The notes beneath the pieces were generated by a model. The model searched no databases. It worked only from the letters and a program-made list of their open reading frames with translations, and had not been told where the DNA came from. A program made the translations under genes and the position numbers. 38,998 bases of DNA from Candidatus Uhrbacteria bacterium RIFOXYB12_FULL_58_10 (GTDB lineage Bacteria > Patescibacteriota > Patescibacteriia > UBA9934 > GWF2-40-263). The stretch covers positions 10,078-49,075 of the forward strand of contig MGFA01000005.1 of the NCBI GenBank assembly GCA_001791645.1, in the 5' to 3' direction. Of the stretch, positions 17,811-27,145 are shown piece after piece (within the stretch, counting starts at the first letter, position 1; each line of letters begins with the position of its first letter).

Positions 17811-19427
17811 ATGCTTTGGAAAATTTGCCTCTTCACTCTGATTTTGGCGTCGTTCGCGCTTCCGGCGATTGCGCGGACGCCCAATGATACGGATTATTCG
17901 GAACAATGGTACCTGGAAAAGATTGGTGCGCCAGCGGCATGGGACGTGGCAACCGGGACGCACGACGTTGTCGTGGCCGTGCTGGATTCGGGCGTGGATC
18001 TCGATCATCCGGATTTAGTGGCGAATTTCTGGTCGAATCCTGGCGAGATCGCCGGTAACGGTGTGGATGACGATGGGAACGGCTACGTGGACGACAATCG
18101 CGGATGGGATTTCGTGGAAGAAGACAACACTCCGGAACCCACTCGCGGCGGAGCATACACCGATGATGGCGTGGCCCATGGCACGGTGATCGCCGGGCTG
18201 ATCGGCGCGGTTGGAAACAATGGTCAGGGCATTTCTGGCGTGTCGTGGAGGGTGAGCATCATGTCTTTGCGGGTTCTTGACGACGTCGGATCCGGCGATT
18301 CCGCCGACGCGCGCCGTGCCATTGAATACGCAATTGAAAACGGCGCGAACGTCATTAACCTTTCATTTACCGGATATGAGGTGGACCAGGCATTTGAGCA
18401 GGCGGTTAACGAGGCGTACGTTGCGGGCATTCCCGTGATCGCGGCCGTTGGCAACGTGAATGGCGGCGGAATCAACGTTGATGAGACCCCAGTCTATCCG
18501 GCGTGCTTTGTGGGCGAAAGGGCGGATTGGGTCATTGGCGTTGCCGCGACGACCAAGGAGGATACGAAGACTGATTTTTCCAATTACGGTTCGACGTGTA
18601 CCGAGCTTTCCGCACCGGGCGAGGATTTGTTCGGCACCATGTACCAAAATGACGATTGGGCAGATTTTCCAGATTATTATCATGGAGGCTGGTCAGGCAC
18701 GTCTGTTGCCGCGCCGCTCGTGACCGGAGCCGTGGCGCTTTTGAAATCCGCATTTCCATCGCTCACCCCATCGCTTATGCGCACGGTGTTGCAGTTATCC
18801 GTGGATCCCTTGAAGGAATCTGGGACCGATGCGACCGGCAAGCTTGGGGCAGGGCGGTTGAATGTCGGTCGTGCCATGGAAATTGCCCCAGCGTTCGCAG
18901 GCATGGCAGCGGGCGGCGCCCTGCCAGGAAGCATGGGCATTTCTCCCATCACTGGCGAGCAGGAGGAAATCACGTCCATAACGCCGGGAGCCTTTATCCG
19001 ATCGCCGGGATTTGACACCGTGTATTATGTGGATGGGGGCTATAATCGTCACCCTCTTTGGGACCAGCAAACGTTCTTTACGTGGAATGATTCTTGGGAT
19101 GATGTCGTTTGGGTGACGGACGCCACGCTTCCGACATTACCGCTCGGCAATGTGCTTCCTCCCAAGCCGGGCGTCGTCCTCGTGAAGATTCAAAGCGATG
19201 CGCGCGCGTACGTCGTCGAGAACGGCGCAACGCTCTGGCGGCCGATCCTGCGCGAACTCACGTCGGAGGACGTCGCCGTTGGCATGTTCGGCGCGAATTG
19301 GGGCGACTTCGTAATCGACGTCGAGCCGACGCTGTTTTCCCACTACCAGGCAGGCGACCCGATCGTGTCCGTGGAGCCGGCGGATTTGTCCGCGTTAAAA
19401 ACTCGCCTATCGTTGTTATCGAATTGA
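17811..19427 (+). CDS. secreted S8 subtilisin-like serine protease
   Basis: Signal peptide MLWKICLFTLILASFALPAIA; VAVLDSGVDLDHPD (Asp), DDGVAHGTVIAGLIGA (His), GTSVAAPLVTGAVALL (Ser). Alternative GTG start at 17799. Confidence 0.92.
   Translation: MLWKICLFTLILASFALPAIARTPNDTDYSEQWYLEKIGAPAAWDVATGTHDVVVAVLDSGVDLDHPDLVANFWSNPGEIAGNGVDDDGNGYVDDNRGWDFVEEDNTPEPTRGGAYTDDGVAHGTVIAGLIGAVGNNGQGISGVSWRVSIMSLRVLDDVGSGDSADARRAIEYAIENGANVINLSFTGYEVDQAFEQAVNEAYVAGIPVIAAVGNVNGGGINVDETPVYPACFVGERADWVIGVAATTKEDTKTDFSNYGSTCTELSAPGEDLFGTMYQNDDWADFPDYYHGGWSGTSVAAPLVTGAVALLKSAFPSLTPSLMRTVLQLSVDPLKESGTDATGKLGAGRLNVGRAMEIAPAFAGMAAGGALPGSMGISPITGEQEEITSITPGAFIRSPGFDTVYYVDGGYNRHPLWDQQTFFTWNDSWDDVVWVTDATLPTLPLGNVLPPKPGVVLVKIQSDARAYVVENGATLWRPILRELTSEDVAVGMFGANWGDFVIDVEPTLFSHYQAGDPIVSVEPADLSALKTRLSLLSN
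18987..19374 (+). other. domain shared with the S-layer-like protein N-terminus (copy 2)
   Basis: GAFIRSPGFDTVYYVDGGYNRHPLWDQQTFFTWNDSWDDVVWVTDATLPTLPLGNVLPPKPGVVLVKIQSDARAYVVENGATLWRPILRELTSEDVAVGMFGANWGDFVIDVEPTLFSHYQAGDPI. Confidence 0.75.
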
Positions 19428-19449
19428 ACGGTGAAAATTGGATGAGCAT

Positions 19450-20811
19450 ATGGAAATGAAGGCAACAGAATTCAAAGAGGAGCGCAAATGGAAGCAAGTG
19501 GATGAATTCGGCCCCGAACATCTTGAGGCACAAGGTCAAAGAATGTTAGCTGCGACTGGGTACGCGGAGGGTTTCGTGCGAAAATTAGGCGCTCTCCAAA
19601 AGGAGGTGGAGCACCATCGGGTTTGCGTGGATACGATTCGAGAGCGTCTTGCGTCCGGTTCGGCTGATACGGCAACGGATGAATCGTTTCGGAGATTTCT
19701 TGTTGGCGAAGAACAGAGTTTGAGGGAATCTACTTCCAATTATGAGGAAACATTGAAGCAACTCAAACAGGAACTTTCCGGCATGCTTTGCGATTCCGAA
19801 CAGGTTTCCGAGTCAAATAAGCTGCGTTCCAGATTGGAAACCATGTGGAAGAGCGACGATGCGTTTTGTGAATCCGTTCAGTCGCGGTATGCGTCCGTCG
19901 ATGATTTCCTGACCGCGTTGAGGGAACAGACGGTGCCATTGGAAATCCTTGTCTCCTTTCTTGGAGCTGAATCTCGAAGATTCAACAAGGTAACAGAGCG
20001 AGCCAAGGAATCCTTCCTCGCGTGGAGACAGGAGTATTTTCTTCGTTCTTTTGATCCGGACATTCAACAGTATCTGCGCGTGTCAACTGAGCTGGTTCGT
20101 CAACGCCTTCAGGAGCTGGCCTTCACATGCATCGATTCGCTTGCGCCTCAGAGAGGATTCGGCGACTATGGTTCGTCTGTCGTTCGCATTGATTCGGATT
20201 TGTACGAAAATGACGTTGGTTTGTCACGGCACGTCGTTTTCCATGAGCTGACACACGCCGTTCTCGGGAACGGATACGAGGTAACAATCAAGGACGTAGA
20301 GCTTGCGGACAAAAGGGAAAAGGATATGTCCGCGTTGTTTGGAAACCGTGCGGCGCCTGGTTTCTTTCGTCAGGTTCCATCGGCGATCACGCGGAAAAGC
20401 GGGGTACATTTTCATTTGGAGGAGGATGGAAGGAGAACGAAAGATCAACAGATTTGGATGAATGAGGGGTTGGTCGAGCTGCTTGCGGCCCGTATGGCGG
20501 GTAAAAGGCCAAGAGCGTATTTGGAGTTTATCGATGAGGTGTGGAGAATGGTTGACGCGGGAATGGAATGGCAGACCCTATATGAGGCGGCTGCTGAGGA
20601 TCTGTTAAAGGAACCTGTGAATAGGAGCCGTATTCCGGCGTATGACAGGATGGTGCGTCGGATGAGGGAATTGGAGGGACCCGGAGCAATGCGGCGGCAT
20701 GTGGAGTCGATTGAACGAAAAAACAAATATCGGATAAGGGCGGGCTGGTACGCCTCAAGACAAGGCCTCTTCCGTGATATACTGATGCCATATGCCAGAG
20801 CTTGTCTTTGA
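19450..20811 (+). CDS. putative HExxH metallopeptidase (gluzincin-like) with N-terminal coiled coil
   Basis: VVFHELTHAVLGNGYE (HExxH) and downstream WMNEGLVELLAARM; no obvious signal peptide; Glu/Lys-rich N-terminal helices. Confidence 0.6.
   Translation: MEMKATEFKEERKWKQVDEFGPEHLEAQGQRMLAATGYAEGFVRKLGALQKEVEHHRVCVDTIRERLASGSADTATDESFRRFLVGEEQSLRESTSNYEETLKQLKQELSGMLCDSEQVSESNKLRSRLETMWKSDDAFCESVQSRYASVDDFLTALREQTVPLEILVSFLGAESRRFNKVTERAKESFLAWRQEYFLRSFDPDIQQYLRVSTELVRQRLQELAFTCIDSLAPQRGFGDYGSSVVRIDSDLYENDVGLSRHVVFHELTHAVLGNGYEVTIKDVELADKREKDMSALFGNRAAPGFFRQVPSAITRKSGVHFHLEEDGRRTKDQQIWMNEGLVELLAARMAGKRPRAYLEFIDEVWRMVDAGMEWQTLYEAAAEDLLKEPVNRSRIPAYDRMVRRMRELEGPGAMRRHVESIERKNKYRIRAGWYASRQGLFRDILMPYARACL
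20778..20792 (+). promoter_or_regulatory. TGA-TATACT extended -10, 8 nt before ATG (leaderless), inside the upstream CDS
   Basis: TGATATACT GATGCCAT ATG. Confidence 0.55.
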
Positions 20812-21808
20812 GAAGAAAAATATTCTTATTACCGGAGGGGCCGGGTTCATTGGGTCGCATTTGTGCGAGCGGCTGGTTCATGAGGGGAATCGCGTCATTT
20901 GCATTGACAATCTGTCCACCGGGACCGTGCGCAACATCGAGTCGCTTCTGCCGAATCCGAACTTTCAGTTTCTCCGCCTTGACGTGAATGATCCGATCGA
21001 TCTTGACGGGCACGCGGAGCTTGCCGCGTTTAAGCTTCCGTTTCAGGGGATCCAGGAGATTTATCACCTTGCGTGCCCGACCTCCATTAAGCAGTTCGAC
21101 CAGTTTAAAATTCAGACGCTTCTCTCCAATTCCGTCGGCAACTATCGCGTATTGGAGCTTGCCAGGAAGTATCGGGCGCGCATGCTGTTTGCTTCGAGCG
21201 GGGTTGTGTATGGCCCGCGTCGGATCGATGACCCGTACGTGGTAGAAGACCAGGAAGGAATCGTTCTAAACCATCTGTCCACGCGCGCCTGTTATGACGA
21301 AGGCAAGCGGTTTTCGGAGACCATGTTCGCGACCTATCGTCAGGTACATGGGCTTGAGGTAAAAATTGCGCGCGTGTTTCGCACGTACGGGCCGCGCATG
21401 CCGCTCAATGACGGCCAGCTGATCCCGGATTTTGCCCTTTCCGCAATCGATGGGCAGGATGTCGTCGTCTATGGGGGCGCTCCGTTTCATACGTCGCTTC
21501 TCTACGTCACCGACTGCGTCGACGGGCTCATTCGGCTCATGAAGGCCCCAACCGATCACTGGCTCGTGAACATCGGCTCCGACGTGGATCTTGACATCGC
21601 GCAGGTGGCGCAGATGGTACTTGACATCGTTGGCGCGAAGGCAGCCATCCGGCATGATGTGCCGATGGAGTTTCTCTCGGAACTCGCGTTGCCGCGCATC
21701 GGGCGCGCCAAGGAACTCGGATGGCTCCCGCTTGTACGCCTTGAGGACGGTTTGAAGCAGACCATTGACTATGTGAGGGCGAACAAGATACTGTTGACTA
21801 CGCTTTGA
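20792..21808 (+). CDS. UDP-glucuronate decarboxylase-like extended SDR
   Basis: ILITGGAGFIGSHLCERLVHEGNRVICIDNLSTG; IYHLACPTSIKQF; CYDEGKRFSETMFATYRQVHGLEVKIARVFRTYGPRM, as in UXS-family enzymes. Confidence 0.8.
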   Translation: MPELVFEKKNILITGGAGFIGSHLCERLVHEGNRVICIDNLSTGTVRNIESLLPNPNFQFLRLDVNDPIDLDGHAELAAFKLPFQGIQEIYHLACPTSIKQFDQFKIQTLLSNSVGNYRVLELARKYRARMLFASSGVVYGPRRIDDPYVVEDQEGIVLNHLSTRACYDEGKRFSETMFATYRQVHGLEVKIARVFRTYGPRMPLNDGQLIPDFALSAIDGQDVVVYGGAPFHTSLLYVTDCVDGLIRLMKAPTDHWLVNIGSDVDLDIAQVAQMVLDIVGAKAAIRHDVPMEFLSELALPRIGRAKELGWLPLVRLEDGLKQTIDYVRANKILLTTL

Positions 21809-21929
21809 ACGTCTGAGATTGGCGATCTGCCGGCTTGCGGCTCTGTTTCTCGTGCGACGTACATTTTGAGTACGTCTTACTCCGGTACTCGCCGCGCACC
21901 GGTATCTCATCCAATTTCAGACGTTCAAA
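21804..21929. repeat. 126-nt nested inverted-repeat element between UXS-like and GT2 genes
   Basis: TTTGAACGTCTGAGATTGG (21804-21822) versus CCAATTTCAGACGTTCAAA (21911-21929): 18 WC plus 1 G.U. Internal GACGTAC/GTACGTC, GAGTAC/GTACTC and CCGGT/ACCGG. Confidence 0.75.
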
Positions 21930-21932
21930 TAT

Positions 21933-22613
21933 ATGAAAACGATCGCGCTTATCCCGGCCTATAACGAAGAATCGCGTATTGCCGCCTCCGTGCGCGATGC
22001 GCGTTCGTTCGTGGACGGCGTGGTGGTGGTCGACGATTGTTCCGTCGACCGGACGGGGGAAGTCGCACGCGCCGCCGGCGCTATCGTGCTTCGGCATGTG
22101 ATCAACAGGGGGCAGGGGGCCGCGCTTCAGACCGCGACCGAGTATGCGCTTGACGCCCTGAACGCGGACGCGCTCGTGCATTTTGACGCGGACGGTCAAA
22201 TGGTCGCGCGTGAGATTCCGATGATGCTCGAGCCGATTTTGTCGGGCGAGGCAGACGTGGTTCTTGGTTCCCGCTTTTTGGGCAGGGCCACGAATATGCC
22301 GTTCACGCGCCGGATGGCAAACCGACTCGCGCGTTTATTCACGCTTGCCATTTCCGGGATCGCGCTTACGGACACGCACAACGGCTTTCGTGCCCTCTCA
22401 CGCAAGGCCGCGCGGGAGTTGACAGTCACGCTCGATCGCATGGCGCACGCGTCGCAGATCCTGGACCTGGTCAAGGTGAGGCGTCTGCGCTATGTGGAAC
22501 GTCCGGTAACGATTACCTATTCGGAGGAAACGCTCGCGAAGAGCCCGTCATCCTTTCGGGCATTTGGGATCGTGAAGGACATTTTGAAGGATAAGTTTTT
22601 TACGCGCATATGA
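21933..22613 (+). CDS. GT2 family glycosyltransferase
   Basis: MKTIALIPAYNEESRIAASVRDARSFVDGVVVVDDCSVDRTGEVARAAGA...LVHFDADGQM...VLGSRFLG...DTHNGFRALSR. Confidence 0.9.
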   Translation: MKTIALIPAYNEESRIAASVRDARSFVDGVVVVDDCSVDRTGEVARAAGAIVLRHVINRGQGAALQTATEYALDALNADALVHFDADGQMVAREIPMMLEPILSGEADVVLGSRFLGRATNMPFTRRMANRLARLFTLAISGIALTDTHNGFRALSRKAARELTVTLDRMAHASQILDLVKVRRLRYVERPVTITYSEETLAKSPSSFRAFGIVKDILKDKFFTRI

Positions 22614-22951
22614 CGTTTCAGGTTATTCTCGTGCTATTCGCGCTATTCGCGATTACGCGCACGTCCAGGCAATATCGCAAGCGTAAGGTGAGTCTTTATT
22701 GGTTTTTGTTGTGGACAGGACTTTGGGCGCTTGTGATCGGCATCGCGCTGTATCCGACGACCGCGGACGCGATCGCAAGATTTGTCGGCGTCGAGCGTGG
22801 CGCGGACCTCGCGTTGTATCTCGCAGTCGTCCTGCTCGCATACCTTGTGTTCCGCCTGTTCGTCCGTCAGGAAGAAACCGAGCGTTCTATTACGCAGGTT
22901 GTGCGCCAGATTGCTGTTCAGCACCCTTCGAAACCAGACGAAACCCACTAG
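22610..22951 (+). CDS. DUF2304-like small membrane protein
   Basis: ATGA overlap with GT2; TM helices FQVILVLFALFAI, LYWFLLWTGLWALVIGIALYP; position next to GT2 typical of DUF2304. Confidence 0.7.
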   Translation: MTFQVILVLFALFAITRTSRQYRKRKVSLYWFLLWTGLWALVIGIALYPTTADAIARFVGVERGADLALYLAVVLLAYLVFRLFVRQEETERSITQVVRQIAVQHPSKPDETH

Positions 22952-22955
22952 TTGC

Positions 22956-24014
22956 ATGGAACCCCGCGTCGCGATCATTTACCTTTCGTTTAACAGCCAG
23001 CCCTACTTGGAGCAGGTCTTTTTGTCATTGGAACGATTGAATTACCCGAAGGATCGCCTGGAGATCGTGGTCGTGGACAACGCATCGACCGACGGGTGCG
23101 TGGATGGCCTGAGGAAACGCGAAGGCATCACATTTTTCCCCATGTCGGAAAACCTTGGGTTCGCGGGTGGGAATAACGTCGGAATCGACCATGCGTTGCT
23201 CCATGGCGCGGATTATGTCTACCTGTTGAACAATGACGCCAAGCTACATCCGGATGCAATCCGGGAGGCCGTTGCCATGGCCGAGCGCGATCCGAGGATT
23301 GGATCGGTACAGTCGCTTATCCGGTTATGGCAGGACGAAGACGTTCTGAACGTCACCGGAGGCATGGTGCATTTTCTTGGGTTCGGATACGCGCGCGACA
23401 ACGGACGTCGCGCTACGGCGGAAGATGTCGCCGCGCTCGACGGCAGCGAGATCGCCTATGCGAGCGGAGCCGCGGCACTTTTTCGCGCGTCGGCGTTGCG
23501 CGAGGCGGGAACGCTCGAGTCCTTTTATTTCATGTATCATGACGATCTTGAACTTGGGTGGCGCATCCGACTGGCTGGGTACCGCAACGTCCTCGCGGCG
23601 CGGTCGGTGGCGTACCATCATTATGAATTTCACCGTTCCGTCAAAAAGTTGTTCTGGATGGAACGCGCGCGGCTTCTGGTCTTTTTTTCTCACCTGAAGC
23701 CCGCCACCCTCCTGCTGTTGTCGCCGTTCCTCTTCGCGTTGGAGATCGCGTTGTTCGTATTCGCGGCAAGGGGCGGATGGCTGAAGGACAAGGTGCTCGT
23801 GTACGTGGACCTGCTTCAGCCGAAAACCTGGGCGCACGTGCGTGACAAGCGCCGCAGGTCAGCCTTGTTGCGCAAGGTTTCGGATAAGGAAATCGTCCGG
23901 TGGTGGACCGGAAAGATCGAGCATCAGGAAACGCAAGGCCGATTCGTGGAGTCGGTCGCGAATCCGTTGGCAGCGGCCGTCTGGTTTTTTCTCAAACGCC
24001 TCATCATATGGTAA
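22956..24014 (+). CDS. GT2 family glycosyltransferase (rhamnosyltransferase-like)
   Basis: VAIIYLSFNSQPYLEQVFLSLERLNYPKDRLEIVVVDNASTDGCVDGL...NLGFAGGNNVGIDHAL...DYVYLLNNDAKLHPDAI; C-terminal TM. Confidence 0.88.
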   Translation: MEPRVAIIYLSFNSQPYLEQVFLSLERLNYPKDRLEIVVVDNASTDGCVDGLRKREGITFFPMSENLGFAGGNNVGIDHALLHGADYVYLLNNDAKLHPDAIREAVAMAERDPRIGSVQSLIRLWQDEDVLNVTGGMVHFLGFGYARDNGRRATAEDVAALDGSEIAYASGAAALFRASALREAGTLESFYFMYHDDLELGWRIRLAGYRNVLAARSVAYHHYEFHRSVKKLFWMERARLLVFFSHLKPATLLLLSPFLFALEIALFVFAARGGWLKDKVLVYVDLLQPKTWAHVRDKRRRSALLRKVSDKEIVRWWTGKIEHQETQGRFVESVANPLAAAVWFFLKRLIIW

Positions 24015-25135
24015 AGGTCGCACAAGTGGTTTGTACGTACCCGCCGTATCGCGGCGGGATGGGGCGCGTGGCTCACGAGTACACGGAGCGGCTGCGGCAA
24101 CGCGATTATGACGTGCACGTGTTCACGCCGCGTTATCAGCGCGTCACGGACGATCCAAAGTACGTGCACCGCATTCCGTCGCCGCTTCACGTTGGCAACG
24201 CCGGCGTGGTTCCGTCCCTTCTGCGCAGATTGTCCGGATTCGACATCGTGCATTTGCATTATCCGTTTTTCGGCGGCGCGGAACCGACGATCGTCGGGAA
24301 GGCGCTGCGTTCGAACCAGAAGCTTGTGATCACCTACCACCACGACCCCGTGGTACAGGGAATTCGCAACGCCATTTACGAGGCCCACCGGCGCCTGTTG
24401 TTCCCATGGCTGGTCAGTCGCGCGGATACGATTTTGGTTTCTTCGCGCGAGTACGCCGAGTCGTCCGACCTGCGCAACGTGGCGCGCGCGCTCGATCGCG
24501 TCGAGGTCATGCCGTTTGGCATTGATCTGGGGCGATTCCATCCTGGGAAGGAACCGGGGCTACGGGCGCGAATGGCATGGCGCGATGACGTCCCCGTGTT
24601 CTTGTTCGTTGGCGGGCTTGATCAGGCGCATCACTTCAAGGGGCTGCCCGTGATGCTCGAGGCGCTCGCCGGGCTCGGTCCGTATCCGTGGCGGTGCGTG
24701 GTGGTGGGGGATGGCGCATTGCGCGCCACGTTCGAGGCGAACGCCAAAGAAAGCGCGTTTGACGAGCGGATTGCCTTCGTTGGCAATGTATCCGATGAGG
24801 AACTTTCACGATATTACCGCATGGCTGACATCCATTGTTTCCCGTCGACGGAACGCGCGGAGGCATTTGGGATCGTGGCGCTTGAGGCGGCCGCGAGCGG
24901 CATTCCGTGCATCGCATCGGATTTGCCGGGTGTGCGCGGCGTGGTACTCAACGGGGAGACGGGATTGCTCGTTCCTCCGGGCGACCCGCAGGAGTTGCGC
25001 AAGGCGATGCTATTGCTTCTCGAACAGGTCGATTTGCGCATGCGCCTCGGCGAGGCGGCGCGTCGGCGAGCGGAAGCGGAGTTCGCCTGGGACCCGCTGA
25101 TGAGCCGGTTGGAACATGTCTATCGATGCTTGTGA
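24008..25135 (+). CDS. GT4 family glycosyltransferase
   Basis: MVKVAQVVCTYPPYRGGMGRVAHEYTERLRQRDYDVHVFTPRY...FPSTERAEAFGIVALEAAASGIPCIASDLPGVRGVV. Confidence 0.9.
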   Translation: MVKVAQVVCTYPPYRGGMGRVAHEYTERLRQRDYDVHVFTPRYQRVTDDPKYVHRIPSPLHVGNAGVVPSLLRRLSGFDIVHLHYPFFGGAEPTIVGKALRSNQKLVITYHHDPVVQGIRNAIYEAHRRLLFPWLVSRADTILVSSREYAESSDLRNVARALDRVEVMPFGIDLGRFHPGKEPGLRARMAWRDDVPVFLFVGGLDQAHHFKGLPVMLEALAGLGPYPWRCVVVGDGALRATFEANAKESAFDERIAFVGNVSDEELSRYYRMADIHCFPSTERAEAFGIVALEAAASGIPCIASDLPGVRGVVLNGETGLLVPPGDPQELRKAMLLLLEQVDLRMRLGEAARRRAEAEFAWDPLMSRLEHVYRCL

Positions 25136-26319
25136 AAATAGGTATCATTTCAAATTTGTATCCTCCGGTCGCGCGCGGCGGAGCGGAGCAGATCGCGCAC
25201 CGTGTGGCGCACGAATTGCATGTGCGCGGGCATGAGGTGTTTGTGATATCCACGCAAAAGGAGTGGTCGCTCATACCGCGCATCACCGAGTCGCACGTGG
25301 AGCGCATTTATCGTTTTCGGCCGTACAACGTATACCATCCGCTTAACGATTACCGACATTCTTTTCTTGTCCGCGGCGCCTGGCATCTCATTGACATGTA
25401 CGGGAAGCATCCGGCGCGCGCGGTCGGCGCGGTCCTCGACCAGGAGCGACCGGACGTAGTCGTCACGCATAACCTGAAAGGGATCGGCATGCAGTCCGTC
25501 GCCGCGATTCGGGCGCGGAGGATCCGTCACGTGCACACGCTTCACGACGTGCAGCTCGCCATCCCGAGCGGCCTTCTGATTTACGGCGAGGAACAGCAAC
25601 CCATGAACGCGTCGCGCATCCAGCAATGGTACGAGACGTCCATGAAGCGCCTGGTCGGGTCGCCGGACGTCGTGGTGTCCCCATCGAAGTTTCTCGCGGA
25701 TTTTTACGCGGCGCGAGGATTTTTTCCACATAGTCGGACGGAGGTCATTCCAAATCCGGCACCAAGCATCCAGGCTCCCGTGCGGGGAACCAGGCGACCC
25801 GGGCCTCTTCGGCTGCTGTTCGCCGGCCAGTTGGAAACGCACAAGGGGATCAAGTTTCTCCTGGAATCCTTGAACGCGCTTCCCATGCCGTTCGAGCTGC
25901 ATATCGCCGGAGAAGGAACCCTGACCACATACGTCGAGGAGTGGGCACGCCGCGACGCGCGCGTGATTTATCACGGATTTTGTTCGCTCGGCAATCTGGT
26001 CAGGTTATTTTCGATCTGCGATGCGGTCATCGTGCCGTCCCTCTGTTATGAGAATTCGCCAACGGTCATTTATGAGGCGTTTCAGGCGGGCGTGCCCGTG
26101 GTGGCGACGAATATCGGCGGAGTGGGGGAGCTCGTGCATGATCGGGTCAACGGGTACCTCTTTGCTCCAGGCGATCGAGCACAGCTCATTGACGCGTTTT
26201 ATCGGCTTGAAAAGGACGTAGATGGATTCTGGCAACGCGCGGAAGAAATCCGCGCCTCTGTCGGCGGCCGCTCGCTTTCCGAATACGTCGCCAAGCTCGA
26301 AACCCTGATGCGGCCGTAA
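25132..26319 (+). CDS. GT4 family glycosyltransferase
   Basis: VKIGIISNLYPPVARGGAEQIAHRVAHELHVRGHEVFVIST...VPSLCYENSPTVIYEAFQAGVPVVATNIGGVGELV. GTG in GTGA overlap; ATG at 25126 is an alternative start. Confidence 0.9.
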   Translation: MKIGIISNLYPPVARGGAEQIAHRVAHELHVRGHEVFVISTQKEWSLIPRITESHVERIYRFRPYNVYHPLNDYRHSFLVRGAWHLIDMYGKHPARAVGAVLDQERPDVVVTHNLKGIGMQSVAAIRARRIRHVHTLHDVQLAIPSGLLIYGEEQQPMNASRIQQWYETSMKRLVGSPDVVVSPSKFLADFYAARGFFPHSRTEVIPNPAPSIQAPVRGTRRPGPLRLLFAGQLETHKGIKFLLESLNALPMPFELHIAGEGTLTTYVEEWARRDARVIYHGFCSLGNLVRLFSICDAVIVPSLCYENSPTVIYEAFQAGVPVVATNIGGVGELVHDRVNGYLFAPGDRAQLIDAFYRLEKDVDGFWQRAEEIRASVGGRSLSEYVAKLETLMRP

Positions 26320-26324
26320 AATCA

Positions 26325-26357
26325 AAACGCCCGTCGTCTTACCGACAACGGGCGTTT
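26325..26357. terminator. bidirectional intrinsic terminator between convergent genes
   Basis: AAACGCCCGT...ACGGGCGTTT perfect 10-bp stem with inner GTCG/CGAC. Confidence 0.75.
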
Positions 26358-26365
26358 GTGCTGTG

Positions 26366-27145
26366 TTACGGCTGCTTGTAGCCGGCGAATCCCTTGAGGA
26401 TTTCGAGCGGAAGGGTAAAGACGATGGTGTTTGACTGATCGGAGGAGATGTCGTTGATGGAGTTGAGCGTGCGCAGGTGCAGCGCGCCGGTCGAGTTCGA
26501 GAGGATGCCCGCGGCCTTCGCGAGATTTTCCGCGGCCGCGACTTCCCCTTCCGAGTTGATGATGACCGCGCGGCGCTCGCGCTCAGCCTCGGCCTGCTTC
26601 GCGATGGTGCGGATCATGTCTGGCGGCAGATTGATGTCCTTCAGTTCCACGGCCGTCACTTCCACGCCCCAGTTGATCGTGGCCTCGTCGACGATCTTTT
26701 CGATCTTGTCCGAAATGACCATCCTTTGCGACAGCAGCTCATCGAGCGTTACCTCGCCGACGATGTTGCGCATGGTCGTTTGCGCGAGCTGAAGGACGGC
26801 ATAGGAAAAGTTCTCGACCTCAAGAACCGCCTTTGAGGAATCGATGACCTTGTAATAGATGACCGCGTTAATTTTCGCGGAAATGTTGTCCTTCGTGATT
26901 GCGTCCTGCGCGGGAACGTCCACGGCCTTCAGGCGAAGGTCTACCTTTTTCATGGATTGAAATATCGGGATCACTAGGCGCCAGCCCGGATTGACCATAT
27001 GGGTAAATCGGCCCATGGTGAACTTGACCCCGCGTTCGTACTGGTTAACCTGTCGGATGGAAATGATGACCAAAATGAACAATGGAAAGCCGAACGTGCC
27101 CGCGAGAGCAAAGAGGAAGCCGAAGATTTCCATACGGTGGATCAT
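26366..27145 (-). CDS. SPFH/band 7 (stomatin-like) membrane protein
   Basis: VNQYERGVKFTMGRFTHMVNPGWRLVIPIFQSMKKVDLRLKAVDVPAQDAITKDNISAKINAVIYYKV; WGVEVTAVELKDINLPPDMIRTIAKQAEAERERRAVIINSEGE. Confidence 0.92.
   Translation of the reverse strand: MIHRMEIFGFLFALAGTFGFPLFILVIISIRQVNQYERGVKFTMGRFTHMVNPGWRLVIPIFQSMKKVDLRLKAVDVPAQDAITKDNISAKINAVIYYKVIDSSKAVLEVENFSYAVLQLAQTTMRNIVGEVTLDELLSQRMVISDKIEKIVDEATINWGVEVTAVELKDINLPPDMIRTIAKQAEAERERRAVIINSEGEVAAAENLAKAAGILSNSTGALHLRTLNSINDISSDQSNTIVFTLPLEILKGFAGYKQP

Noticed and set aside
21804-21929. Integron attC-like site
   Set aside because: Size and folding are suggestive, but the ends do not match the RYYYAAC/GTTRRRY core sites and no integrase gene is present.
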